Shown: piece by piece, positions 20,325-30,173 of the stretch
How positions within the stretch are numbered: position 1 is the first letter of the stretch
Layout of the letters: the number at the start of each line of letters is the position of its first letter
NCBI RefSeq assembly: GCF_000350225.1
Contig: NW_005179369.1
Span: 1-53,507, forward strand
Length of the DNA: 53,507 nt
DNA from: Chondrus crispus
Lineage: Eukaryota > Rhodophyta > Florideophyceae > Gigartinales > Gigartinaceae
Reading direction: 5' to 3'
The notes under the pieces: generated by a model
Databases searched by the model: none
Seen by the model: the letters and a program-made list of their open reading frames with translations, nothing else
What the model was told of the DNA's origin: nothing
Made by a program: the position numbers and the translations under genes

Positions 20325-22289
20325 ATGTCCGGCCACGCCGTCTATACGGTCGATTCCGCTCTCCCTGTCGACTCTGCTCCCTGCTCGCTATCCTCCGTGT
20401 TCCGTCTCGCACCCCCCTACGCGCGCGCAGGTCATTCCTCCTCCCCTTCTGGGGACGACGAATTCGTCGTCACTCCGTCACCCCTGCCCCCTTTCCGGCG
20501 CGCGATCCTGCGTGTGCCCTCCGGGCTGGTCCTCGTCATCACCCTACTACCCCCGTCGTGGGAGTCCGCCCTCGTTCATCCGGCCTCAGCTCGGTCGGCT
20601 CCCTCTCCCGTCCTTCCTCACGGGTTCGTCACCTCTGTCGGTCGCGTACTCGGTTCGCGCGTCCCGTGTCTCCCTATGTCGCCCCTCATCCCTTCTCGGG
20701 GCGGTCCCTCGCTCCCCCTGCCCCCGCCTGGCAGTGGATCGAGCACGCCGGTTGTCTGCCCCTTGACCACTGAGGCCCCCACCTCCGCCGAGAAGGGAGG
20801 TACCGATTCGTCGGCTCCCCCGCCATGGTGGCCTCCGCGTCCCTTCCGGAAGTCCCGAGGGGGTCGCGCCTCTACCGTGTCCGACGAGTTATGCCCCCCG
20901 CCTTCCATCATCCCGCTGCCAGATGCTCGTCCGGTGACTGGGGCCTCGGTGCCGCTTCGACCGGAGCGTGTTGACGACGCGGTCGGCCCATCCGGTGGAG
21001 ACCTCATGACGGGACCCCGCGGTGGCCCGTACGACCCCGGGGAGGGCTCGCCTGGGGCCTTTGGCAGCTGCGGGCATCCCGGTGCGCCGCGCGCTGCCCC
21101 CCGCCTCGACGAGGGCGGAGAGAGGGAGGCGTTCAACACCTCCACGAGGTGGCTGGGGGTGCCCTTGGAGCGGTCAATCCCGCTACCGCTCGGTCGCTTG
21201 ACATACGCGTGGCGACGCCATGCGCGGGCGGGCGTCACCGTGGGCGAGCTGCTGTCAAGGGAGTCCCTACGTCCTGACCTTCTACGAATTCGGTCCATAT
21301 ACGAAGGAGGGCTGACCGAAGAGGCCTCCTTGGCGCTGGGTCGCCTCCTCGCCGAGGGCGGTGGCGCTCCTTATCAACTACCCGACGAGATTCCTAGCGA
21401 TAGGACTTTCGCTTTTTGCGTGGAAGAGGTCGAGTATGTCGACCAGATGTCGGCGTACCTCTTCCACCGGGGCCCCCGTGGTCCCCCTCGCTTCATTCTC
21501 CCGGAGGTCACCGGGCTCTACGTCGGCCCCCGTCCGCGCACTTGCTCTAAGGCGCGAGCGGCCCTCCAGAAGTCCGCATGTTCCCTCATGCGGATTCACC
21601 ACATTGCCCTGGCGCCCAACGATTGGGCGACTTACCGGCACCGCGGGGAAGAGGACGGGCGCGTGTTCCCGTCCGCCGCGTTCTCCCGGGGCTTGTCGAA
21701 AAGCGATTTCCCTGAGCTTCCGCCGGTCGTAGGGGAGTCGCTCCCCTCGTTGGGAGTTCACCCGTTACTCCCCTACGTCTTGAAGCACTTCGGCTTCGCC
21801 TGCGGTGACCCGAAGCACCCGGTTTTCGATTACCTCGCGTACAACGTAGAGCGAGAATGGGCGTGGTGTCTCGGTAACGCCTTCATGAATGAGGTCTCTC
21901 TCACGGGCGTGCTTTCGTGCAACCCGTGGGGGTACTCTCCTTCCTTGGGCGAGTGGCGCTATCCCTTCCGGACGTTGCCATGCATCCTCTCGAGCGTGGC
22001 TCACCGTGTGTGGCCTGGTCGTACTCCTCTGTACTAGACCTGATGCACCGCGCCGGTGCGGTGCCCGAACGTAATCGTCGTCCTTGGACGGACTACACGA
22101 CAGGGACTCGGAGCCTCTTTCTCGCGTATGACCATCGGAGCGACTCCTTCGTGGCCCGTCCAAGCGTCCACACCGCGGTCCCGTCCCGAGGCAAGGGAGG
22201 CGTCGGGTCTACGGCGCGCGAGGCGCGTCGGAAGCGGTATCGTGACCTGGACGGCGAGCTTCCTGCAGTCGCGTTGGCCAGGGTGAGCG
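20325..22289 (+). pseudogene. gypsy-2 antisense accessory ORF, N-terminal and middle part
   Basis: This is a long reading frame on the strand opposite to gag-pol. It starts at the ATG at 20325 (MSGHAVYTVDSA, A at -3), 60 nt inside the 3' LTR. The frame is open for 570 codons to 22037. About the first 270 residues are Pro/Ser/Arg/Gly-rich. Residues about 280-560 look globular (FAFCVEEVEYVDQMSAYLF, IHHIALAPNDWATYRH, VFDYLAYNVEREWAWCLG). One frameshift around 21980-22010 moves reading to the frame that continues through WSYSSVLDLMHRAGAVPER to 22289, where copia-2 is inserted. It resumes in the same frame at 30174. I recognise no family. Antisense extra ORFs in this position are known from some plant Ty3/gypsy (Tat-type) elements, but I see no proof of relation. 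Confidence 0.7.
22285..22289. repeat. Target site duplication GAGCG (left) of copia-2
   Basis: GAGCG precedes the copia-2 LTR edge and is repeated at 30169-30173, which defines the element boundaries exactly. Confidence 0.95.
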
Positions 22290-23553
22290 TAATGGTAGGT
22301 TCAGAGGGGCAAGGGAAAGAAGGAAGGCAGGTTGATGTGTGTGAGTGAAGGAGTTGGTGCCGAGGTTTACTTTGAAGCCGTTTTCCTGCGATACTTATAC
22401 ACTTCGAGTGCTACACTATCGCTCTACTCCGACTCCCAGTAAACCATACTCTACTATGCGCGACCAAGCGCGGTCCTCTTGTGGCCCGACCATACTGTTC
22501 GATTTCCACCTTACGAATCGATTCGTAACTATTAGCTCACAACTATTTCTACACATTCCAAATGACTGTAAACCATGGCCCTATGCATGCAACTGTTTCA
22601 CACCTTACTAATCTGCATCCAGTCATGCCAGACTTCATTGTTGTGCAACGAACAACTTGGCACTTGTCTATTTCCAACAACGCAAACGTCTTTCATATCA
22701 CAATCGCCATACGTATCCTTGTTTCTCACCTTACTAATTTCGCCAAGCACTGTCAGATAATTATGGCAAGTTATAACAATGTGCATCCAGACTTTCTACA
22801 CAACTCACATGAGAATACATGTAAATCACACGAGTACTGTCATGAACTTGCATCCAACGGCGCACCATGACGAGAGCACAGTGCAACGGCGCATGCTCAC
22901 GCAAGACTCGCATACAGCGTGACGCGTACACAGAATAATCGCACAACTGTATTCCTCTCGCCAGAAGTACTTGTTGTACTTTTGATTCACATGTACTGTA
23001 CTCGGACACGCGCAGGATCGCAAACAGTCTGACACTGTAAAACTGTAAACCCTCATGTGCATACACCTGGATGCGTGTACATGTGTACGTACACGAGTCC
23101 ACCTGGCGACGTGTACATGTGTACACGGCATACATGTGTCCCGCCCGGGGGCCCCATGCAATTACCCATTACAACCATGGCAAACCACTTGAAACCCCCA
23201 AAACAACGTAATTCTGGCATATACAGGCCATTTAAAGTACATCACAAGGCCAATGACGCACACGTGGACAACGCTCGACCAATAGATTTGCAGCATTAGA
23301 CCTGAGGGCCAATAGAATTGCAGTATTTCCTGTGTAGTCTATAGTGCTACGGGCCAAGGGTCCACTTGGCAAAACTATGCAAATTTGCATGACCCTCCGA
23401 GAGGCCACTTTCGTCCCCGGAACCCCAAAATCTGGGATTTTACACGTGTCATGTCGTGATATGGGTAAGAGCGCCCGGACCGTGCAGTCATGTACACGTG
23501 TCACTCGATTTTGACCTTTTCAGATAACAGCATGTGGTCGCACATTTTCAATA
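22290..23553 (-). repeat. copia-2 3' LTR (1264 bp)
   Basis: Sense start TATTGAAAATG at 23553, end CTACCATTA at 22290. Family members: 28905-30168, solo 36962-38225, 49262-50524 (plus) and 51914-53176. TATAAGTA (sense) at 22392-22399. U3 contains two ACACGTGT sites and several nested ACATGTGTAC-type palindromes. Confidence 0.95.
22392..22399 (-). promoter_or_regulatory. TATA box of copia-2 LTR
   Basis: Sense TATAAGTA preceded by CACTCGAAGTG. The equivalents are 29007-29014 in the 5' LTR, 37064-37071 in the solo LTR, 50415-50422 in copia-4 and 52016-52023 in copia-5. Confidence 0.7.
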
Positions 23554-23564
23554 CCTCCCCTCGA
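23554..23564 (-). other. Polypurine tract of copia-2
   Basis: Sense TCGAGGGGAGG sits between the gag-pol stop TGA (23565-23567) and the 3' LTR. It is the same arrangement as in copia-1B, so stop and PPT position are conserved across the two families. Confidence 0.85.
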
Positions 23565-26500
23565 TCACATGCTTTGGGCAGCTTTGCACTCGGAAAGCCC
23601 AACCATGCCCACGAACTTTTCAAACAGCACGCGACCAAGTGGTTTGGTCAGCATATCGGCTGGCATTTCTGTTGTCGGACAATGGTACAATGTGACCAGT
23701 TTTCGCTGCACCGCATCTCGAACAAAATGATACGTAATATCAATGTGCTTGTTCCGACGATTTGTAGATTCGTTCTGAGCAAAGGCAATCGTACCAGCGT
23801 TGTCACATCCAACGCGAATTGTTGGATCCGAATTCGCACCAAGTACATCGGCATGGAAGCGTCGAAGCCACGCAGCCTCTTTGCATGCTTCACTGAGTGC
23901 GATGTATTCTGCCTCACAAGTAGACTTTGCAACTACTGTTTGTTTCCGGGAAGCCCAACTGATAGGCCCATCACAAAGCTTGAACACGTACCCACTCGTT
24001 GATTTTCGTGATTCAAGGCATCCACCCCAATCTGCGTCGCTATACCCATGAAGTTCCGTACCAAGATCATCTTTACCAAACACTATTCCAAGATGCTGGG
24101 ACCCACGCAAGTATCTCAAAACACGTTTCACAGCTGTCCAATGCGAATCGTGAGGGTCGGCACAGTGTTGAGATAACTTTCCAATGGCATACGCAATATC
24201 GGGGCGGGTCCCGACCATTAGGAACATTAGACATCCAATGGCCTGACGATATGGTTCAAAGCATGGGTTGTCATCAGTGCCAGTTTCGGCCACTTGCATT
24301 GTGACATGTCGAGACTGTTCCATCGGAGTAACGCAAGGATTGCATGCCGACATTTTGAACCGTTTCAGTACTGCTTGGGCATACTTCGACTGCGTGACGG
24401 TCAGGACGTGTTTAGAACGTATACGGTCGATCTCTAGACCAATACAAGTCTTCGCTTCGCCAAGGTCTTTCATATCGAATCGTTTGTTGAGTTCATTTTT
24501 CATCCATAATATGGCCTCCAAGTCACTTCCAGCTAGCAGCAGATCGTCCACGTACAACGCGATAATCATGATGACATTGCCTTGACGTCGAATGTAAAGA
24601 CATGGGTCGCTGCGTGTAGTGTTGAAACCAAGTTCAGTGATCAGAAACTCATCGATCTTACTATGCCATTGGCGATGGGCTTGCTTAAGACCATAGATTG
24701 CTTTCAAAAGTTTACACACCGAATCAGGTTTGACCTTGTCGATGCATCCTTCAGGTTGCTCCATGTAGATTTCTTCGTGAAGGTCACCGTTGAGGAAGGC
24801 AGTCACCACGTCCATCTGATGCAGCTCAAGGTCAAAGTGCGCAACCAGTGCCAGCAGCAGACGGATAGTTGTGAACTTGATGACAGGGGCGAACGTTTCA
24901 GTGTAATCGATGCCTTCTACTTGTTGAAAGCCTCGTGCCACAAGACGTCCCTTTGCAGTTTCGACCAATTTTCCGGACTCGTCAGGAAGTTGCTTCACTC
25001 CGAAAACCCACCTGGACGTCAGGACGTTTGATGCTTGAGATCTTGGAACAAGTGTCCATGTTTTGTTTTTGTGTTGTGAAGCAAGTTCTTTGTCGATGCC
25101 CTTCTGCCAGAAGCGAGCTTTTGGAGAATCCATAGCTTGCTTGTACGAGTTTGGGATTTCCGTTATCACATGGGCGTGGCTAAGGAGTCCAGCAGTCACC
25201 AAAGCTGCTGCCCACCACGCCCCAGGCGTTTTGCGAACGCGAGTGGACCGACGGAGATTAGTTGGCGGATCAATCGTTTCTTCCTCAACTACGTGTTGCT
25301 CAACTGTTTCGGTAGTTTCGTCCTCCCCTGCAGTTGGGGAGGAGTTGGAGGATTCATCAGAGTCTTGTTGTTCATCCGGCGATGATGCTTCTGATGCCAC
25401 TGCATCATTTTCTGCAACTTCCTCATCGATGTTCAAGTTGATTGTGTCATCATCAGTTGCCGCCTCCTCGTTTGTATCCATCGGTTCACTAGATTTGCCT
25501 CCCGTGGACTCGTCAAAAGTAACATCTCTGGATACGATCACTTTGTGCAAATCACCATCCCACAACTTGTAAGCTTTCGTATTTTCAGCATACCCCAGAA
25601 ACATTGCCTCCTTTGCACGGGCGTCAAGTTTCTGGATGTTGTGTTTTGGTAATGTATACCAACACTTTGAACCGAAAACACGCAAATGACCAACATTTGG
25701 CACAGATTTCATCCATAAGTGGTATGGGGTCATCTTGGGGGGAATGGCCCGTGACGTGACTCGATTTCGAACGTACACTGCATTGGCAAGTGCTTCTGCC
25801 AAGAACCCCTTTGTAACTTTCTTGTGCGCTAGCATGGAGCGCACCAAGTTTACCAAAGTTCTGTTCAGTCGCTCGGCGACGCCATTTTGCTCCGGTGTGT
25901 ACGCGGTCGTCATTTGATGCTGAGTACCATTTGCAATCAGAAAAGACTTAAACTCCGTGGACAGATACTCACCACCTCGATCGGTGCGAAGCACTTTGAT
26001 CTTGCGACCAGTGTGAGTCTGAGCAAGTTGTGCAAACATTTTGTATCGTTCAAATGCTTCTGATTTATGGTGCATAGGGTACACTACTGACCAGTTTGAG
26101 TGATCATCTATGAAGGTAATGAAGTACTTGGCACCACCAATGGACTGCACCTCTAAGGGGCCACAAACATCAGAGTGAACTAAGTCTAGACAGAAGTATG
26201 CCCGCCTCGAGGACCGCTCTTTTGGGATCACAGATCGAGTGGCTTTGCCGTAGACGCACGCAGAACATTTTTCAGAGATGCAATCATTGTCAGTATTGTT
26301 GATTTTGTTAGCCTCATTACCAAGTAGTTTGACTCCACTTACCACATTGTCACGAATCATCGAAGCAATACCTTGAGAATGCACATGTGCAAAGCGCTCA
26401 TGCCACGTTTGCAGGGTGGCAGCATGTGCAGATCCGATGTCACTGACGATGTCGAGAACGTAAAGTTCTCCAACCAATGTCGCAGTCGCCACTACAGTTG

Positions 26501-27683
26501 AGCCTCGTCTGATCATGCATTTTCCATTTTCGAACCCAACTTTTAGTCCAAGTTCAGTCATTCGACTGACAGAGAGCAGAGAGAACGCAAAGTCCGGAAC
26601 GTGCAATACATCCGTCAACTTGCACGGTTCGATGCGGCCATTCACATTTAACTTCAAGTGAACGTCACCACGGCCGGCAACCTTTGCACTAGCCTTGGTT
26701 CCCATCTGAACAGAGGCGGATTCAAGTGGCTCATACGTTGCAAACAGAGATCGGTCATATGTAATATGAGCTGTACAAGCTGAATCTACGAGCCACGATC
26801 GCAACATCTCCAGATCGTTCGTGTGCGAAGCTTTCGACATCAGACATGTGAAGTCGACGCTGTTTACAACCATGTCGGGATCAGGTTTCTGTGTGACAAA
26901 TGCAGATTGTTTCCGCTGAGACATACGCGGTTTATATGTGCTAGGAGGAGCCGGGCGACGCCCATTCAAATCCTTTCCCCAGCAGCGGGTTGCCGTATGG
27001 CCTGTATGACCGCAGTTCGTGCATTTGTAATCGTTTATGTCCCGATTGTTCGGGGCACGATTAACCAGAGCCGATGTCTGTGAGGAGCTAGACTTCATGT
27101 TTGCTCGTTGCTCTTCCTGCAGCAGACGACTTTTCACAAAGTCCAAACTGAATATCTTTTCCTCATTACCGAGAGCATCAAGTGCAACAATGAGAGCCTC
27201 GAAACGGGCAGGCAGACCGTTGAGCACTGCCATGGCCATCTCCTTGTCATCGATGTTTACGCTCATTGACTTGAGGATGGCTGCCAGCTGCTTGACACGA
27301 TTGATGTATGCAAGCACCTTTTCACCGGAAAGCATCTTCACAGTGTAGAACTCACGACGTGCAGCTAGTTTGTTCAGCAAAGTGTGCCTCTCAAACACGT
27401 TGACAATAGCTTCCCACATCTCATGAGCAGTATCAACACCACGTACATGCTCAAGATGCTCATCTGATAGGGAGAGACCAATCAGTGCTTTAGCTTTACT
27501 GTCACCTCTGATCCACTTCTTACGCTCTTCCGCGCGTTCCTCACTTGGAACTCTTCCCTCAACGATGTATTGGTCAACATCACGTAGAGCAAGCAGAAGT
27601 TGTATTTTCTGCTTCCACACGTAGAAGTTGGAGTCCGTCAGTTTGTCGATTCTGATAGATCCTCCTCCTCCTTGATCTTCCAT
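23565..27683 (-). CDS. copia-2 gag-pol polyprotein, intact
   Basis: A single frame of about 1372 residues from the ATG at 27683 (MEDQGGGGSIRIDKLTDSN). Domains in order: copia Gag, CCHC knuckle CTNCGHTGHTATRC, protease LVDSACTAHITYD, GAG-pre-integrase zinc region (HERFAHVH to CSACVYGKATRS), integrase D,D,E (HSDVCGP, RTDRGGEY, EQNGVAERLNR), an acidic spacer, RT with YVDDLLLAGSD, and RNase H with SDADWGGC and CEAEYIALSEACKE. The protease motif is DSA rather than DSG/DTG, the only departure I see at a catalytic site. The protein is clearly homologous to copia-1B but diverged along its length. With identical LTRs and a full ORF it is a candidate autonomous element. Confidence 0.95.
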   Translation of the reverse strand: MEDQGGGGSIRIDKLTDSNFYVWKQKIQLLLALRDVDQYIVEGRVPSEERAEERKKWIRGDSKAKALIGLSLSDEHLEHVRGVDTAHEMWEAIVNVFERHTLLNKLAARREFYTVKMLSGEKVLAYINRVKQLAAILKSMSVNIDDKEMAMAVLNGLPARFEALIVALDALGNEEKIFSLDFVKSRLLQEEQRANMKSSSSQTSALVNRAPNNRDINDYKCTNCGHTGHTATRCWGKDLNGRRPAPPSTYKPRMSQRKQSAFVTQKPDPDMVVNSVDFTCLMSKASHTNDLEMLRSWLVDSACTAHITYDRSLFATYEPLESASVQMGTKASAKVAGRGDVHLKLNVNGRIEPCKLTDVLHVPDFAFSLLSVSRMTELGLKVGFENGKCMIRRGSTVVATATLVGELYVLDIVSDIGSAHAATLQTWHERFAHVHSQGIASMIRDNVVSGVKLLGNEANKINNTDNDCISEKCSACVYGKATRSVIPKERSSRRAYFCLDLVHSDVCGPLEVQSIGGAKYFITFIDDHSNWSVVYPMHHKSEAFERYKMFAQLAQTHTGRKIKVLRTDRGGEYLSTEFKSFLIANGTQHQMTTAYTPEQNGVAERLNRTLVNLVRSMLAHKKVTKGFLAEALANAVYVRNRVTSRAIPPKMTPYHLWMKSVPNVGHLRVFGSKCWYTLPKHNIQKLDARAKEAMFLGYAENTKAYKLWDGDLHKVIVSRDVTFDESTGGKSSEPMDTNEEAATDDDTINLNIDEEVAENDAVASEASSPDEQQDSDESSNSSPTAGEDETTETVEQHVVEEETIDPPTNLRRSTRVRKTPGAWWAAALVTAGLLSHAHVITEIPNSYKQAMDSPKARFWQKGIDKELASQHKNKTWTLVPRSQASNVLTSRWVFGVKQLPDESGKLVETAKGRLVARGFQQVEGIDYTETFAPVIKFTTIRLLLALVAHFDLELHQMDVVTAFLNGDLHEEIYMEQPEGCIDKVKPDSVCKLLKAIYGLKQAHRQWHSKIDEFLITELGFNTTRSDPCLYIRRQGNVIMIIALYVDDLLLAGSDLEAILWMKNELNKRFDMKDLGEAKTCIGLEIDRIRSKHVLTVTQSKYAQAVLKRFKMSACNPCVTPMEQSRHVTMQVAETGTDDNPCFEPYRQAIGCLMFLMVGTRPDIAYAIGKLSQHCADPHDSHWTAVKRVLRYLRGSQHLGIVFGKDDLGTELHGYSDADWGGCLESRKSTSGYVFKLCDGPISWASRKQTVVAKSTCEAEYIALSEACKEAAWLRRFHADVLGANSDPTIRVGCDNAGTIAFAQNESTNRRNKHIDITYHFVRDAVQRKLVTLYHCPTTEMPADMLTKPLGRVLFEKFVGMVGLSECKAAQSM

Positions 27684-27723
27684 TTTAGTGCAAATAAACT
27701 TCAAGTATTCGAAAATCCGTTCG

Positions 27724-27773
27724 GGGATCCCAAGCCGTTAACCGATAGTCAACACAATGGCAAGCCCACCCGT
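27724..27773 (-). promoter_or_regulatory. 50-bp leader block identical between copia families
   Basis: The 50 bases are identical to 1385-1434, 7442-7491, 11292-11341 (copia-1), 45342-45391 (copia-3) and 51656-51705 (copia-4), although surrounding leader sequence differs between families. The block lies 40-50 nt upstream of the gag ATG and contains the palindromes GTTAAC and GGGATCCC. A role in RNA packaging, dimerisation, splicing or translation start is possible. Confidence 0.7.
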
Positions 27774-27855
27774 CTAAGAAATTCGATATGATTACTATAA
27801 AGTTGCACTAGGAGAAATTTGCGAACAGATATGTGAATTTATTTGGAAGAAATCC

Positions 27856-28527
27856 CTAACTATTCTGTTCACAAACTACCTTTAAGTGTGCGGCACCGTT
27901 CTCGTGGCACTTCAGGTGCCCGTGAGACTCAAAGACGCGATTGCAAGGGATACAACGCGGAGTCTCCTTAGCGTTGGCAACTTGAATGCGATGAGACCTA
28001 GACTGAATGTGGTCGTAAAAGGCCTTCGCACTATTGCCACTAACGCCGCACACTTTACAATACCGCTTATACCGCGGGCACACCTTACGATTCCTCTTGC
28101 GCTCACGCTTAAACTCTTTATCCGCGAGAACAGCCGCTTTCCGAGCAGAAAGTCGATGCGTAGTTCTCTTTATTGGTGCGGGAACAGAGCGCGGAATACG
28201 AGGAATCCTATATGGTGCGCAACTCGAGGACGGACCCGGAAGCGCGAGCCGAGGTGAAGGTTGATCCTCAGGCTCAAGCACCTCAACGGATACGACCTCC
28301 GATGTCCGAACCGGTCGACCGGTGACCAGCTTCCCAGGCGCAGAGCGCACCGGTACTAATTCCAGATCTAACACAACCCCGTAAAAACAGGTATTCACAA
28401 TAAGGAATATGAAGATAATCGTCAGTAACAGATTTTGGAATTATTGCTCTTAAGAACCACCAAAACGTGCAAAGACAATCACTTAGATGTGTAGGAAATG
28501 GAAAGAAACTCAAAACTTACTTTGCAT
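27856..28527 (-). CDS. copia-2 accessory protein with two U1/matrin-type C2H2 zinc fingers (spliced model)
   Basis: Between the 5' LTR and gag lies an extra gene. The unspliced frame (27856-28398) has no ATG. Joining an ATG at 28527 (ATGCAAA, 28521-28527) to 28367 through a GT-AG intron gives a protein of about 172 residues starting MQNLELVPVRSAPGK. Its first half is basic and Pro/Ser-rich. A Lys/Arg-rich stretch (FKRERKRNRK) precedes two zinc fingers of spacing C-x2-C-x12-H-x5-H (CKVCGVSG...HIQSRSH and CIPCNRVF...HENGAAH). This spacing is typical of U1C/matrin/JAZ-type fingers that bind RNA or dsRNA, so RNA binding is the likely role, by inference. Copia-4 has a second intact copy (50902-51573) differing by a few residues. 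Confidence 0.7.
28368..28520 (-). other. Candidate spliceosomal intron in copia-2 leader (153 nt)
   Basis: Sense donor CAAA^GTAAGT at 28520 and acceptor GTGTTAG^ATC ending at 28368. A branch-like TTACTGAC and a pyrimidine-rich tail lie upstream of the acceptor. Splicing places an ATG in frame with the zinc-finger ORF, which otherwise lacks one. The same sites occur in copia-4 (50909-51061). Confidence 0.5.
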
Positions 28528-28890
28528 GAGAGAACGAAGAAAAACCAAATGCGAGATTGACGACGACGGCGGTAGCGGGAGCGGAAACGAAGACGAAGAC
28601 CAAAGACAGAGACAGCAGCAAGAACCACAGCAAGAACAAAAGCCAAACCAAGAACGAAGACAACGAAGACAGCGGGGGCGATGACCAAAACCAATTCACA
28701 CAAGAGAGCAAGAACGACAGCAGCAGCGAAAACCAAAACCAAGAACGACGGCAAGAACGAGAGCGACAACGACAGCGAGAAGACCAGCGGAAAGAACGAC
28801 GAGAAACGGCAGCGAAAACGACAGCGACAACGACGGCAGAAACAACAGAACGAGAACGACAGACTCAGGCAGTGAAACGACAGCGAGGGA
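28528..28890 (-). other. copia-2 pyrimidine-rich low-complexity leader
   Basis: In sense this is a long irregular series of TCGTT/TTGCTGTCGTT-like units, rich in pyrimidines. It yields long hydrophobic or Arg-rich shadow ORFs in all frames, which I do not regard as genes. Copia-4 has the same tract (about 50540-50900). Copia-3 has a shorter related one (about 44335-44600). It may act as an unstructured 5' leader. Confidence 0.6.
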
Positions 28891-28904
28891 CTGCGCCCAT
28901 AACC
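28891..28904 (-). promoter_or_regulatory. Primer-binding site (half tRNA-iMet) of copia-2
   Basis: Sense GGTTATGGGCGCAG directly follows the 5' LTR. It differs at one base from the GGTTATGGGCCCAG of the other elements, including copia-4, so the initiator tRNA anticodon arm would pair with one mismatch. Confidence 0.75.
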
Positions 28905-30168
28905 TAATGGTAGGTTCAGAGGGGCAAGGGAAAGAAGGAAGGCAGGTTGATGTGTGTGAGTGAAGGAGTTGGTGCCGAGGTTTACTTTGAAGCCGTTTTC
29001 CTGCGATACTTATACACTTCGAGTGCTACACTATCGCTCTACTCCGACTCCCAGTAAACCATACTCTACTATGCGCGACCAAGCGCGGTCCTCTTGTGGC
29101 CCGACCATACTGTTCGATTTCCACCTTACGAATCGATTCGTAACTATTAGCTCACAACTATTTCTACACATTCCAAATGACTGTAAACCATGGCCCTATG
29201 CATGCAACTGTTTCACACCTTACTAATCTGCATCCAGTCATGCCAGACTTCATTGTTGTGCAACGAACAACTTGGCACTTGTCTATTTCCAACAACGCAA
29301 ACGTCTTTCATATCACAATCGCCATACGTATCCTTGTTTCTCACCTTACTAATTTCGCCAAGCACTGTCAGATAATTATGGCAAGTTATAACAATGTGCA
29401 TCCAGACTTTCTACACAACTCACATGAGAATACATGTAAATCACACGAGTACTGTCATGAACTTGCATCCAACGGCGCACCATGACGAGAGCACAGTGCA
29501 ACGGCGCATGCTCACGCAAGACTCGCATACAGCGTGACGCGTACACAGAATAATCGCACAACTGTATTCCTCTCGCCAGAAGTACTTGTTGTACTTTTGA
29601 TTCACATGTACTGTACTCGGACACGCGCAGGATCGCAAACAGTCTGACACTGTAAAACTGTAAACCCTCATGTGCATACACCTGGATGCGTGTACATGTG
29701 TACGTACACGAGTCCACCTGGCGACGTGTACATGTGTACACGGCATACATGTGTCCCGCCCGGGGGCCCCATGCAATTACCCATTACAACCATGGCAAAC
29801 CACTTGAAACCCCCAAAACAACGTAATTCTGGCATATACAGGCCATTTAAAGTACATCACAAGGCCAATGACGCACACGTGGACAACGCTCGACCAATAG
29901 ATTTGCAGCATTAGACCTGAGGGCCAATAGAATTGCAGTATTTCCTGTGTAGTCTATAGTGCTACGGGCCAAGGGTCCACTTGGCAAAACTATGCAAATT
30001 TGCATGACCCTCCGAGAGGCCACTTTCGTCCCCGGAACCCCAAAATCTGGGATTTTACACGTGTCATGTCGTGATATGGGTAAGAGCGCCCGGACCGTGC
30101 AGTCATGTACACGTGTCACTCGATTTTGACCTTTTCAGATAACAGCATGTGGTCGCACATTTTCAATA
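28905..30168 (-). repeat. copia-2 5' LTR (1264 bp)
   Basis: Appears identical to 22290-23553 (offset 6615). It contains TATAAGTA (29007-29014, sense), ACACGTGT at 30057 and 30109, and TGTACTGTA at 29607. It ends next to the target duplication GAGCG (30169-30173). Confidence 0.95.
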
Positions 30169-30173
30169 GAGCG
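30169..30173. repeat. Target site duplication GAGCG (right) of copia-2
   Basis: Second copy of 22285-22289. Confidence 0.95.

Larger units (their letters stand above)
22290..30168 (-). mobile_element. copia-2: complete young Ty1/copia element with extra zinc-finger gene
   Basis: A minus-sense element of 7879 bp flanked by GAGCG. The two 1264-bp LTRs appear identical by eye and cast identical ORF shadows along their whole length, so insertion is very recent. Sense order: 5' LTR (28905-30168), PBS, pyrimidine-rich leader, zinc-finger ORF, conserved block, gag-pol, PPT, 3' LTR (22290-23553). Gag-pol is intact. The termini are TATTG...CCATTA, not TG...CA. It splits the antisense gene of gypsy-2. 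Confidence 0.95.

Noticed and set aside
20618..21298. 226-codon minus-strand ORF opposite the antisense gene
   Set aside because: GC-rich shadow. The plus frame is longer, starts with an ATG near the LTR and continues across the copia-2 insertion.
22345..23504. Set of 60-124-codon ORFs repeated in each copia-2 LTR copy
   Set aside because: Conserved only because the LTRs are near-identical; overlapping on both strands, no domain, and cysteine-rich peptides come from ACATGTGTAC repeats.
28479..28769. Hydrophobic, membrane-protein-like ORF (also 50561-50884) in copia-2/-4 leaders
   Set aside because: It arises from a pyrimidine-rich low-complexity tract that gives Leu/Val/Phe or Arg-rich frames in every phase.
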